From the NCBI GenBank assembly GCA_022788085.1, contig JALEWA010000040.1, forward strand, positions 1 to 51,859: a stretch of DNA of 51,859 nucleotides. Reading direction: 5' to 3'. The stretch comes from Lachnospiraceae bacterium (GTDB taxonomy: Bacteria > Bacillota > Clostridia > Lachnospirales > Lachnospiraceae). The notes beneath the pieces were generated by a model. It worked only from the letters and a program-made list of their open reading frames with translations. It was not told where the DNA came from and made no database searches. A program made the translations under genes and the position numbers. Positions 17,381-26,072 of this stretch are shown here, in pieces (the stretch's first letter is position 1; the number at the start of each line of letters is the position of its first letter).

Positions 17381-18859
17381 TTAGAAAATTCTTCTTACAG
17401 ATAATACGTTTCTATAATTTGCATTAGAAATCTTAATGCCTGTCTTCTCTGTACTTGCATGAACAATCTGACCATTACCAATGTATATACCAACATGACC
17501 GGAATAACATACGATATCACCAGGCTGTGCATTAGCAATACCTCCAACATCATATCCCTTTCCGCGTTGTGCTGATGAAGAATGTGGCAGGCTTACACCA
17601 AAGTTTGAATATACGCCCATAACAAAGCCGGAACAATCTGTTCCATTTGTTAAGCTTGATCCTCCATATACATATGGATTTCCAACAAACTGTACTGCAT
17701 AATCTGCAACTGCCTTACCGATTTCACTTCCACTTGTGGAAGCAACGGTATTCTGTGCTGCTTCTACTGTTGCCTGATTCTGTTCCTGCTTCTGAACAAG
17801 ATTCTGCTGAGCCTGTGCTGCTCTTTCTGCTTCTGCTGCCTTAGCTGCTGCTCTTGCTGCTTCTCTCTCACGAGCTTCTTCTGCAAGTCTTGCTGCCTCT
17901 TCTTCCCTTGATTCTGCATGAACGAAATCTGTTCTCAAATTTACATATTCTCTGGAAACATAGCCATCGCCCTCTTCGATTTCAATCTTAACCCATCCAT
18001 CGAGTTCTTCTTTAACTACTAGCTCTTCTTCGATAGGTACAAGACCAAGTACTGATGACTCTGTGCTTGCTTCCTTTCTTACTTTCAAAGTTGTGGTATT
18101 GACAACTGCATAGGTTGTTCCTACTTTTTTAGCAAGTTCCTGTGCATCATCACCTGTAACGCAATACTCTGCTTTTACATATCCGGTACATTTTCCGGAT
18201 ACGATTTTATACCATCCATCCTGTTCCTCTACAAATTCGCCTACAGACTTATCATAAAGCTTTCCTACGATTTCTCCTTCTTCACTCGGTATACTTCTTA
18301 CATTTACGTAATTATTTACCTGAGCAATCACAAGACCTCTGAAATCCTGTTCTTCTGTCTGTGTTGTTTCCTCTGTTGACATTTCTTCGGTGGTTTCTAA
18401 TTCGCTTGATTCTTCTGTCGTTTCCATTTGTGCTTCTTCTGTTATCTCTTCTTCTAAAACAGCTTCAGTCTCACAAATCTCTGATCCTGAAAAACCTGCA
18501 CTGATTCTAAAATCATCGTCATCTGTCTTTGTACTTATCTCATCTGCCTCTTCTGAAAGACCTTCTGTTGATTCAGCTTCATTATCCACTGTTGTGGGTT
18601 CTTCTGCTAAAGCAATCTTTTCTGAGGCTATCACTATGTTCGGTTGAATTCCGGAAGCACTTTCCAAATATGCTATATTCTGAACCACTTCACGTGTCAG
18701 CTCCTGTATTGTAGTTCCTTCCTCAAGAGCTACTGCAATACCGGCAGCCGGTACTAAGGATGACGTATTAATCTTTGCTTGTATGGAAGTATAATATCCA
18801 GAAAGAGCAACAGTTCCTGCAAGCGCACATGCCGCAATCCTAATTCTGTTCTTATTCAT
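17381..18859 (-). CDS. Secreted SH3b-NlpC/P60 peptidoglycan hydrolase
   Basis: 492 residues. N-terminal signal or anchor segment (about 7-22), then an acidic Ser/Thr/Glu-rich linker (about 85-172). Two bacterial SH3 domains follow (about 175-232 and 248-308: YVNVRSIPSEEGEIVGKLY and LKVRKEASTESSVLGLV). An Ala/Glu/Arg coiled-coil-like stretch covers 318-350, and a C-terminal NlpC/P60 domain carries catalytic C409 (GTDCSGFV), H455 (SGHVGIYIG) and H467. It is a predicted cysteine endopeptidase acting on stem peptides outside the cell. Monocistronic, with its own terminator; TGTTAC repeats lie in its promoter region. Confidence 0.92.
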   Translation of the reverse strand: MNKNRIRIAACALAGTVALSGYYTSIQAKINTSSLVPAAGIAVALEEGTTIQELTREVVQNIAYLESASGIQPNIVIASEKIALAEEPTTVDNEAESTEGLSEEADEISTKTDDDDFRISAGFSGSEICETEAVLEEEITEEAQMETTEESSELETTEEMSTEETTQTEEQDFRGLVIAQVNNYVNVRSIPSEEGEIVGKLYDKSVGEFVEEQDGWYKIVSGKCTGYVKAEYCVTGDDAQELAKKVGTTYAVVNTTTLKVRKEASTESSVLGLVPIEEELVVKEELDGWVKIEIEEGDGYVSREYVNLRTDFVHAESREEEAARLAEEAREREAARAAAKAAEAERAAQAQQNLVQKQEQNQATVEAAQNTVASTSGSEIGKAVADYAVQFVGNPYVYGGSSLTNGTDCSGFVMGVYSNFGVSLPHSSSAQRGKGYDVGGIANAQPGDIVCYSGHVGIYIGNGQIVHASTEKTGIKISNANYRNVLSVRRIF

Positions 18860-18881
18860 GGTTACTCCTTAAAGTAAAATT

Positions 18882-18938
18882 TGTTACAAAATTATTACAC
18901 CCAAGTAATAAGGTAACATATTCTGTAACAAATGTCAA
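18882..18938 (-). promoter_or_regulatory. Promoter region with TGTTAC repeats before the NlpC/P60 gene
   Basis: On the - strand, a consensus -35 TTGACA (18938-18933) is followed by TGTTAC at 18930-18925 and 18918-18913, then GTAACA at 18887-18882. The -10 is poor (TACCTT, 17-nt spacing), which suggests activation by a bound regulator; the regulator is not identifiable. Confidence 0.4.
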
Positions 18939-19022
18939 GAAAAGTCATTAACCATTTTTTACCACGCTTAACAAATTTATGTTAACCATTTTGTACATTT
19001 TTGCTATTTTTCTACTGAACAG

Positions 19023-19940
19023 TTACTTTTCTTCTACTATAAAGTAGTTTTGAACAGAATTCACTGCATTAGCACCATCAGCAACCGCTGTAATAATTTG
19101 TCTTAATGCCTTCTTCCGAATATCTCCTGCAGCATAAATTCCAGGCACAGATGTAGCACAAGTCTCATCTGCCAGAATATATCCATTCTCGTCCATATCA
19201 ACCAAGCCCTTAAACCTCTTTGTATTAGGAAGAATGCCTACAGCAATGAAAACACCATTCACTTCCAGAACTGTTTCTTTCCCTGTCTGGTTTTGATGCA
19301 GGAGAAGCGATTCTACCATTTCCTCCCCTTGAATTTTAGAAACCTCACTATTCCATACTATTTCAACATTTGGGAGAGACATTAGCTTTTTCTGAAGGCT
19401 GTCTGCTGCTCTTAAGGAATCTCTTCTATGAATTAAATATACCTTTTTACAAATTCCTGCAAGGAAAATGGCATCCTCTACAGCGACATCACCACCACCA
19501 ACAACAGCTACGGTTCTTCCTCTGAAAAAAGCGCCATCACAGGTTGCGCAATAGGAAACACCCATACCCGCAAGCTTCATTTCACCCTCCACACCAAGCA
19601 TTGCATGTGCTGCACCTGTAGCAAGAATAATCGCTTTTGTTTCAAAATCTCCCTCGTCTGTGTGAACTACTTTTTTTTCTTCCAAATCTTCTACAGACTG
19701 TACATCTGCAGTGATAAAATCCACGCCCAGCTTATCCGCATGTTCCTTAAAACGATCACTGATATCACTTCCACTAATCTGTGGCATACCAAGATAATTA
19801 TCCACCTCATAAGTAGTAAGTACTTGTCCACCACTTATTGGACTTCTATCAATCACTGCAAGTTTTAAGCCTGCCCTTTCTCCATAAATAGCAGCTCCTA
19901 ACCCTGCCGGTCCTGAACCAATAATCAATAAATCATACAT
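19023..19940 (-). CDS. trxB: Thioredoxin reductase (NAD(P)/FAD-dependent disulfide reductase)
   Basis: 305 residues. FAD-binding GSGPAGLGAAIYGERAG at 8-24, redox-active C131-A-T-C134 (CATCDGAFF), NADPH-binding VVGGGDVAVEDA near 147-158, and the C-terminal FAD segment GIYAAGDI. Reduces thioredoxin or a related small redox protein; no thioredoxin gene is adjacent. Third gene of a likely operon, 40 nt after the SDR gene. Confidence 0.92.
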   Translation of the reverse strand: MYDLLIIGSGPAGLGAAIYGERAGLKLAVIDRSPISGGQVLTTYEVDNYLGMPQISGSDISDRFKEHADKLGVDFITADVQSVEDLEEKKVVHTDEGDFETKAIILATGAAHAMLGVEGEMKLAGMGVSYCATCDGAFFRGRTVAVVGGGDVAVEDAIFLAGICKKVYLIHRRDSLRAADSLQKKLMSLPNVEIVWNSEVSKIQGEEMVESLLLHQNQTGKETVLEVNGVFIAVGILPNTKRFKGLVDMDENGYILADETCATSVPGIYAAGDIRKKALRQIITAVADGANAVNSVQNYFIVEEK

Positions 19941-19980
19941 ATTAATAACCTTGCCTTTCCCAGTTTTTCAATCTATCTTT

Positions 19981-20703
19981 CTATATCCATCCACCATCTA
20001 ATGTAATTATCTGCCCTGTCAGATATTCATTGCCTTCACAAAGCTGTAAAGCAAGCTGCGCAACCTCCTGAGGTTTTCCGAGTCTGTCTGCCGGTATCTC
20101 CTGAACAAGCGCTTCCATTTCTTCTTCATTAAAACACCGGTTCATATCTGTATCAATCACACCACAGGCAATTGCGTTTACCTGAATATTGCTCGGACCA
20201 AGTTCTTTGGCAAGTGCTTTCGTAAAAGCATTCATACCCCCCTTAGATGCGGAATAGGCAACCTCCATAGAGGCTCCAACATTCCCCCATACGGAAGAAA
20301 TATTGATTATTTTTCCTCTTTTCCTGCTTATCATACCCGTTATTGCATATTTACAAGTTAGAAAACAGCCACCTAGATTTGTATCTATAACCTCTTTCCA
20401 CTCCTCATATGACATCTCTGTCAGCAAACCAATATAAGAAATCCCTGCATTGTTAACAAGAACATCAAGTTCAGGAATATTCTCAAACATTTCCCTCACT
20501 CCACTCTCCTCACTTATGGGAAAGCAATAACATCGACATGCTATATTATATTTCTTCTCAAGTTCCTTTGAAAAATCTTCTAATTCTTCCTTTCTTGTAT
20601 GGCAGGTAAGATACAAATCATAACCTGCTTTTGCAAAGGTTCCGGCAATCGCTTTGCCTATTCCTCTTGATGCTCCTGTGATTAAAGCCTTTCTTCTATT
20701 CAT
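19981..20703 (-). CDS. SDR-family oxidoreductase (FabG-like)
   Basis: 240 residues. Classical short-chain dehydrogenase/reductase: TGASRGIG at 9-16, NNAG at 84-87, catalytic S137 (INISSVWG), Y150 and K154 (YSASK). Closest in character to 3-oxoacyl-ACP reductase (FabG/YmfI). No fatty-acid genes surround it, so the substrate is open. Its ribosome-binding site AGGAGA is formed by the last two arginine codons of the upstream gene, so the two are translationally linked. Confidence 0.85.
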   Translation of the reverse strand: MNRRKALITGASRGIGKAIAGTFAKAGYDLYLTCHTRKEELEDFSKELEKKYNIACRCYCFPISEESGVREMFENIPELDVLVNNAGISYIGLLTEMSYEEWKEVIDTNLGGCFLTCKYAITGMISRKRGKIINISSVWGNVGASMEVAYSASKGGMNAFTKALAKELGPSNIQVNAIACGVIDTDMNRCFNEEEMEALVQEIPADRLGKPQEVAQLALQLCEGNEYLTGQIITLDGGWI

Positions 20704-20708
20704 TCTTA

Positions 20709-21014
20709 CTATCTCCTGAACTTATACTTTCCTATTCTTGCTCTTTGGCAGTAATTATAAATACACAAAAACAATATTGTTGGAATATTGTAACATGCAA
20801 AATAAAGAAATGCCTTGATAGTCGTCAATGATTCTACCGTTCCTTCTTTAATGTGATGCAAATCCTGAATCAACACACATGCAGAAATCAGGAAAATAAA
20901 AAATGGCAAAATCAACCCTAAACCGGCAAAACGCATCTTCGATACACGAAGCTGAATGAAAACAGCCATTCCCAATGCCAAAACAACTAATACAACCTCT
21001 CCCCAATGCTTCAC
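20709..21014 (-). CDS. Small integral membrane protein, unknown
   Basis: 101 residues if the GTG at 21014 is used (AAGGGG seven bases before it); a TTG at 21020 is too close to the site. Three hydrophobic segments (about 6-22, 30-50 and 68-86) and a basic C-terminus (CQRARIGKYKFRR) predict a membrane protein. I recognise no family. It is the first gene of a presumed operon with the SDR and trxB genes. An extended -10 (TGTTATACT, - strand, near 21062-21069) lies upstream. Confidence 0.6.
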   Translation of the reverse strand: MKHWGEVVLVVLALGMAVFIQLRVSKMRFAGLGLILPFFIFLISACVLIQDLHHIKEGTVESLTTIKAFLYFACYNIPTILFLCIYNYCQRARIGKYKFRR

Positions 21015-21219
21015 AGGCAATCCCCTTTCACTTTATTTACATAAAAGTTTTTATTTACTTTAGTATAACATATCAAGGGTAACATAAGAAAGTAGCTTTG
21101 ATGGAATTTTACTTTTTTTACTTTTTGTTTCTCTCTGATAGATTTTACACTTATTTTGTGAGATAATAGAAATGTATATACTTAAATTATTTTTCAATAA
21201 TATTTCAGGAGAAACAATT

Positions 21220-22908
21220 ATGCAAAAAAGTAAGGCTGTTTATATACAGATAATAGGTTATCTTCTTTTTATTATATGCACTATTCTATTCCTGCCCGAT
21301 GCAAGCCGCCATCTTTGGCAGGGCTTAAAAGACTGTACTGTCTATGATAAGGGCTGGCATGCAGAAACCGCAACCCAAGTCAAAGATCTGGATACTCTTC
21401 CCATCTTTTTCTACACAGAAAATGAAGAACAGGATATTTGGCTGAGTAAAAAACTTGAAAATATATCAAATGGTGATTGCATTGGCTTCTTTTCCTTCCA
21501 ACAGCAGGTGAGCATTCTTCTCGATGGAATAACGATATATGAGTTCATTCCTACTACCTATGCCAATAGCAGCACACCGGGAAATAAATGGAATTTTCTT
21601 CCCTTAAGCGAAAATGATAATGGGAAAACCGTAACCATTCATATTTATCAATGCTATTCCAAGGATCGGGTAACAATTCCTACCATATACTATGGGACAC
21701 AAGCAGGAATTACCATGAACTATATTTCTTCTGAACTGCCAAGAGTATTCCTTAGTCTTGTCATGATTTTATTTGGAGTGCTAATAGGAATCTTTTGTAT
21801 CCTTAACCGTCAGAGAACAGATATCGGGCATGGGCTTCAGTGGCTGGCGCTTTTTGCACTTTTTAGAGGTATTTGGGGAACTATCGAAGGAAATCTTTAT
21901 TCTTTCTTTGTTTCAAGGCTACTGCTTATGAGTCAGATATCTTACTTAAGCTTAAAGCTTGCAGTTGTTACCTATCTGCAGTTTATCAATGCTTTCATGT
22001 TTGATGGCAAAAACCGTATCTTTAAGATATTGACTATATGCTCCATTATGGAATTCTGGATTACGACAGCTCTTCAGCTTCTAGGTATTTTTGATTTTGC
22101 CAATACCGTGTTTATCACACATGTCATCTTGTTAATTGCTGCCGTTTATGCCTGTTTCTGTATCATGCGCACACTAAACAATCAACGCAAAGATACCATG
22201 GCCATATTGAGTGCAAAACGTAAAAATACACATTTTGCCCAATTATTATGCACCTTGATTGTTATCGTGACCTCTATCATTGATATGATTCGTTACTATA
22301 CTACAAACTCACCGGATGTTGCCCGTTATACCCGAATAGGTGATATTATTTTTATCACCACAATGTCACTTGCATTATTTCTTGATTTTATCTATCTGAT
22401 CAGAATCGGACATAAAGCAGCTCTTATTCGTGAAGAGGCTTCTCTTGATCCTATGACAAAGCTTCGAAATCGTGCCTCTTTTGAAAAGGATATTGAAAGA
22501 ATAAATAAAAAACATCGGAAAGAAAACAGCATTATTGTACTTGATTTAAACAATCTTAAGCTTTTTAATGACCAGCATGGTCATGATGTAGGCGACCAGT
22601 ATATCGTTACTGCAAGTGAACTTATACGTGACACCTTTTCTCCCTGGGGAAATGCTTACCGAATTGGTGGTGATGAATTCTGCATCATTGCTGAGAAACT
22701 GACTGAGCAGAAATTTATGGAACTTCAGGCTTCTATTGAACAACAGATGAATGATATGTTTACCTTGGAAGACTCGTTGCATATGGCAGTTGCTTCCGGT
22801 TACGCATGTTTTGATTCCTCAAAGGACACTAATTTGCGTGACACTATGAAACGTGCTGATGAGCAAATGTATAAAAGAAAGATAGAATTGAAGGGGGAAG
22901 CCAGATAG
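21220..22908 (+). CDS. Membrane-bound diguanylate cyclase (GGDEF), 7TMR-DISM-like
   Basis: 562 residues from ATG 21220, preceded by CAGGAGA; an earlier ATG at 21172 lacks a site. A first membrane segment (about 8-26), an extracellular region (about 27-180) and roughly six to seven further membrane helices (about 180-400) resemble 7TMR-DISM sensors. The C-terminal GGDEF domain begins near DPMTKLRNRASFEKD, with the intact active site GGDEF at 483-487. The RxxD inhibitory site is replaced by a PWGN-type sequence, so product feedback through that site is unlikely. Predicted to make cyclic di-GMP in response to an external signal. A hairpin terminator overlaps the stop. Confidence 0.9.
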   Translation: MQKSKAVYIQIIGYLLFIICTILFLPDASRHLWQGLKDCTVYDKGWHAETATQVKDLDTLPIFFYTENEEQDIWLSKKLENISNGDCIGFFSFQQQVSILLDGITIYEFIPTTYANSSTPGNKWNFLPLSENDNGKTVTIHIYQCYSKDRVTIPTIYYGTQAGITMNYISSELPRVFLSLVMILFGVLIGIFCILNRQRTDIGHGLQWLALFALFRGIWGTIEGNLYSFFVSRLLLMSQISYLSLKLAVVTYLQFINAFMFDGKNRIFKILTICSIMEFWITTALQLLGIFDFANTVFITHVILLIAAVYACFCIMRTLNNQRKDTMAILSAKRKNTHFAQLLCTLIVIVTSIIDMIRYYTTNSPDVARYTRIGDIIFITTMSLALFLDFIYLIRIGHKAALIREEASLDPMTKLRNRASFEKDIERINKKHRKENSIIVLDLNNLKLFNDQHGHDVGDQYIVTASELIRDTFSPWGNAYRIGGDEFCIIAEKLTEQKFMELQASIEQQMNDMFTLEDSLHMAVASGYACFDSSKDTNLRDTMKRADEQMYKRKIELKGEAR

Positions 22909-22925
22909 GCTTCCCTCACTTTTTG
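22895..22925 (+). terminator. Terminator of the GGDEF gene
   Basis: GGGAAGCC (22895-22902) pairs with GGCTTCCC (22908-22915); the TAG stop codon lies in the loop and edge, and TTTTT follows at 22921-22925. Confidence 0.8.
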
Positions 22926-22926
22926 C

Positions 22927-23027
22927 AAATCACAGACTGCTACTGCATCCTTAGGTAATGCTCTGATTCGTTCATCCTCCCTGGCGATTCTTAAAATAAG
23001 CTCATACATCTCTTTTTCACTACGCAT
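22927..23027 (-). pseudogene. Remnant of an aminoglycoside 6-adenylyltransferase-like gene
   Basis: With an intact ATG (23027) and GAGG site, the first 23 codons read MRSEKEMYELILRIAREDER followed by IRA, the characteristic N-terminus of ANT(6)-type adenylyltransferases. Where these enzymes continue with the nucleotide-binding NGSR segment, this frame jumps to LPKDA, which resembles their extreme C-terminus, then runs antisense into the GGDEF gene. The simplest reading is an internal deletion that removed nearly the whole enzyme, including the catalytic site. Non-functional. Assignment rests on a short stretch. Confidence 0.5.
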
Positions 23028-23105
23028 TACGATTTCCTCTACTTTCACACGGATTTATATTATATTCCATTGTTTTAAGTTTGCAAATTTACTCATTGCT
23101 ATATA

Positions 23106-23142
23106 AAGAAAAACCTACAAAGTACAATACTTTGCAGGTTTT
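23106..23142 (-). terminator. Terminator of the SDR gene
   Basis: AAACCTACAAAGTA and TACTTTGCAGGTTT form a long stem with one internal mismatch around CAA. On the - strand it is followed by TTTTTC. It lies about 20 bp beyond the stop at 23165. Confidence 0.85.
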
Positions 23143-23164
23143 ATACTCTCTTTAAGATACCGTT

Positions 23165-23968
23165 TTACCAGGTACGTGAATTCAACTCCCTAAACTGTGC
23201 AACAGTAGAAACATGGGAATTCAGACCACCATCTACATTCATGATTTGTCCGCTCACATAGCTGCTTTCATCGGAAGCAAGATAAACGCACATATAACCA
23301 ATATCCTCCGGACAGCCATATCGATTGACCATAATATTACTTAAGAAAATATCCTTCAGTGCCTGTGGTACATGTGCTTCATTCTGTGGTGTAACAATCA
23401 ATCCCGGACGAACACAGTTACAACGGATATTCTGCTTTCCATACTGTAATGCAACCGATTGTGTCAGCATATCTACACCAGCCTTTGCACACGCATAAGC
23501 GGTAGATCCAAGGTCTCCTCCACAGGAAGCCATGGAGCCGATATTGATAATAGAACCTCCCGCCTCATTTTTCTGCATATATGGAATTACACATTTCGTT
23601 GCATAGAAAGTACCACGCAAATCACTCTGGAAAACATTATCCCACATTTCCAAGGTCAGCTCATCTACACGGCCATCTTTCAATCCAACATTAGCAGCAT
23701 TATTTACTAAAATATCTATCTTTCCAAATTTCTCAGCAGTATCAGTAAAAAGCTTCTCAACACTTTCCGTAGACGTCATATCCATAAAATGATACCATGC
23801 TTCTCCGCCTTCTTTGGTAATGCTATCTACTACAGTCTGACCCTTCTCTTCTCTTCGTCCGCAAATAACAACCTTTGCGCCCTCTGCGGCATAGAGTCTA
23901 GCAATTCCAACCCCAATCCCACTGGTAGAACCAGTGACAATAGCAACCTTATCTTTTAATCTACCCAT
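23165..23968 (-). CDS. SDR-family oxidoreductase, hydroxysteroid-dehydrogenase-like
   Basis: 267 residues. TGSTSGIG at 12-19, NNAA at 89-92, catalytic S145 or S148 (NIGSMASCGG), Y158 and K162 (YACAK), then VRPGLIVTP and the C-terminal SGQIMNVDGG. The segment SVALQYGKQNIRCNCVRPGL resembles clostridial 7-alpha-hydroxysteroid dehydrogenases, but SDR substrate prediction from sequence is weak. AGGAGG precedes the ATG. It is monocistronic with its own terminator; a possible promoter with -10 TATAAC lies about 35 bp upstream. Confidence 0.82.
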   Translation of the reverse strand: MGRLKDKVAIVTGSTSGIGVGIARLYAAEGAKVVICGRREEKGQTVVDSITKEGGEAWYHFMDMTSTESVEKLFTDTAEKFGKIDILVNNAANVGLKDGRVDELTLEMWDNVFQSDLRGTFYATKCVIPYMQKNEAGGSIINIGSMASCGGDLGSTAYACAKAGVDMLTQSVALQYGKQNIRCNCVRPGLIVTPQNEAHVPQALKDIFLSNIMVNRYGCPEDIGYMCVYLASDESSYVSGQIMNVDGGLNSHVSTVAQFRELNSRTW

Positions 23969-24113
23969 GAAATACCTCCTTTATTTTGTGTTCTGTGTTA
24001 TATTATCTGAATATTAAACACAAAACATACGTTAATCTAACTATATACTAACAATGGAAATAAATCAATACATGATAAATGAAAAAAGTAGAATGTATCT
24101 ATTATTATCTAAC

Positions 24114-24147
24114 ATAAAAAAACCTCAAAACACAAGGTTTTGAGGTT
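24114..24147 (-). terminator. Terminator of rplM-rpsI
   Basis: AACCTCAAAAC (24121-24131) pairs with GTTTTGAGGTT (24137-24147), an 11-bp stem with a 5-nt loop. On the - strand a T run follows. Confidence 0.9.
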
Positions 24148-24187
24148 TCTAAGCTGCTGTTTATGTTTATTTGAATATTGTAAAAAA

Positions 24188-24592
24188 TTATCTCTTTGAG
24201 AACTGTGGCGCACGACGAGCTGCCTTTAAGCCGTACTTCTTTCTTTCCTTCATACGAGGATCACGTGTTAAGAAGCCTGCCTTCTTAAGAACTGGTCTGT
24301 ACTCTGCGTCTGCCTGTAATAAAGCTCTGGAGATACCATGTCTGATTGCTCCGGCCTGTCCTGTATAACCACCACCACATACGTTAACAAGTACATCAAA
24401 CTTCTCAACTGTTTCTGTTGCTACTAATGGCTGACGAACGATTGTCTTTAATGTTTCTAATCCAAAGTACTCGTCAATAGATCTCTTATTAATTGTAATA
24501 TTACCTGTACCAGGTACTAAATATACTCTAGCGATAGATTTCTTTCTTCTACCTGTGCCATAATATCTTGAAGCATTTGCTGCCTTTGCCAT
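24188..24592 (-). CDS. rpsI: 30S ribosomal protein S9
   Basis: 134 residues; [38 protein letters not shown] and the C-terminal [12 protein letters not shown], whose terminal Lys-Arg contacts P-site tRNA. Follows rplM by 29 nt in the conserved L13-S9 operon. AAGGAGG precedes the ATG. Confidence 0.98.
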   Translation of the reverse strand: MAKAANASRYYGTGRRKKSIARVYLVPGTGNITINKRSIDEYFGLETLKTIVRQPLVATETVEKFDVLVNVCGGGYTGQAGAIRHGISRALLQADAEYRPVLKKAGFLTRDPRMKERKKYGLKAARRAPQFSKR

Positions 24593-24621
24593 TTTAATAT
24601 CCTCCTTTTTTGTCCCTTTGA

Positions 24622-25050
24622 TTAAAATGTCAATACTTCAGGTTTCTGAGCTGCATGCTTGTGCTCTGGTCCTGCGTATACGAACAGTTTCTTGTACATT
24701 TCTCTTCCTAAAGGTCCTTTTGGAAGCATTCCTTTAACAGCATGTTCAATAACCTCTTCAGGCTTCTTGTTTAACTTTTCTCTTAAAGTAGCTTCTTTCA
24801 TACCACCAACATAATCTGAATGATGATAGTAAATCTTCTGATCCAACTTCTTACCTGTTACAGCAATCTTCTCAGCGTTGATTACGATTACATAATCACC
24901 AGTATCAATGTGTGGTGTAAAGATTGGTTTGTTCTTTCCTCTTAAAACCTTTGCAACTTCTGCTGCTAAACGTCCTAATGTCATGTCTGTAGCATCTACT
25001 ACATACCACTTTCTATCAATTGTAGCTGGGCTAGCCATAAATGTTTTCAT
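24622..25050 (-). CDS. rplM: 50S ribosomal protein L13
   Basis: 142 residues, the family length: [54 protein letters not shown]. First gene of the L13-S9 operon, with its own consensus promoter and a 175-nt leader that can fold into a long hairpin. Confidence 0.98.
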   Translation of the reverse strand: MKTFMASPATIDRKWYVVDATDMTLGRLAAEVAKVLRGKNKPIFTPHIDTGDYVIVINAEKIAVTGKKLDQKIYYHHSDYVGGMKEATLREKLNKKPEEVIEHAVKGMLPKGPLGREMYKKLFVYAGPEHKHAAQKPEVLTF

Positions 25051-25123
25051 TATGTTACCTCCATATAATAAGCCATTGGCTTTCCTATAACTGGTATTCC
25101 TAACAAAATCCTTTCAATACGGA

Positions 25124-25174
25124 ATGTCCGGCCGTATCTTCCAGATTCACAGGTCACCAAGATACATCCGACAT
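25124..25174 (-). ncRNA. Hairpin in the rplM leader, candidate autoregulatory element
   Basis: On the - strand GTATCTT (25165-25159) pairs with AAGATAC (25140-25134), and outside it ATGTC (25174-25170) pairs with GACAT (25128-25124). This gives an extended stem with an internal loop about 75 nt before the rplM start. Ribosomal-protein leaders of this kind often bind the encoded protein; this one is not matched to a named family here. Confidence 0.5.
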
Positions 25175-25234
25175 CGTTCTTTACATAATACCGGGGCTTT
25201 GGTTTTATATAAACACACGCTGTCACATTGAAAT

Positions 25235-25263
25235 ATTATATTATACGCTTCCTGGTGTGTCAA
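25235..25263 (-). promoter_or_regulatory. Consensus promoter of rplM-rpsI
   Basis: On the - strand, -35 TTGACA (25263-25258), exactly 17-nt spacer, -10 TATAAT (25240-25235): a perfect sigma-A consensus. Predicted start near 25228. Confidence 0.9.
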
Positions 25264-25319
25264 CATTTTTTTAGATTTTTCTGTCAAGATTTTCTATCTC
25301 AGTTACCATTTAATCCGTT

Positions 25320-26072
25320 TCAGTAACCTATCCCATCCTCATATTCATAGCTGACCAATGTAAGTCCGCAGGCAGGTGCTGTTGGTCCCGCTTTCGTTCT
25401 ATCTAATGCAGCTAAAATATCTGTTATCTGCTCCGGCTCCATATTTCCTCTTCCGACCTCCATTAAGGTACCTGCAATAATTCTTACCATATTATACAGA
25501 AAGCCGGAGCCGATTACACGGATGGTGATCATCTCATTGGTCTTTTCCACCTGGATTGTATAAATAGTTCTTACTGTAGTTTCCGCTACAGTATTTACAC
25601 TGCAAAAGCTTTTAAAATCATGCTTTCCAACCAGATAATCAGCAGCCTTCTGCATCCTCTCCACATCAAGCGGTACATAAGTAAAATGTGAATAGAGGCG
25701 ATACACAGGCATAGGGAATTCTCTATTCAATATTCTATATTCATAAGTTTTTCTACTATTCTGATGTCTGGGGTGAAACTCAAGGGGAACTTCTCTGGAG
25801 TTCTGAATCCGAATGTCTTCCGGTAATCTTTGGTTCAGGGCATAAGATATTTTTTCAGCCGGCATTCTTGCCTCTGTATCAAAAACAGCTATGTTTCCAA
25901 GTGCATGAACTCCTGTATCTGTTCTTGATGCTCCAATCACCCGTATCTCTTCATGAAACAGGTCACTTAGCTTTTCATTTAAAACAGATTCTATCGTTAT
26001 GACATTGGGCTGTAACTGCCATCCATGATAATTCGTTCCATCATATGCAACTGTCAGCATAACTCTTTTCAT
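25320..26072 (-). CDS. truA: tRNA pseudouridine(38-40) synthase
   Basis: 250 residues. Catalytic aspartate D52 in GASRTDTGVHALGN, N-terminal VAYDGTNYHGWQLQPN, and the conserved GSGFLYNMVRIIAGTL. Isomerises U38-U40 in the anticodon arm of tRNAs. The ATG at 26072 overlaps the ecfT stop as ATGA, so translation is coupled; the open frame extends further upstream, but that start would lie inside ecfT. Confidence 0.96.
   Translation of the reverse strand: MKRVMLTVAYDGTNYHGWQLQPNVITIESVLNEKLSDLFHEEIRVIGASRTDTGVHALGNIAVFDTEARMPAEKISYALNQRLPEDIRIQNSREVPLEFHPRHQNSRKTYEYRILNREFPMPVYRLYSHFTYVPLDVERMQKAADYLVGKHDFKSFCSVNTVAETTVRTIYTIQVEKTNEMITIRVIGSGFLYNMVRIIAGTLMEVGRGNMEPEQITDILAALDRTKAGPTAPACGLTLVSYEYEDGIGY

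Noticed and set aside
18913..18930. WalR box before the NlpC/P60 gene
   Set aside because: The hexamers resemble it but are separated by six bases, not the usual five; named only as an unidentified repeat.
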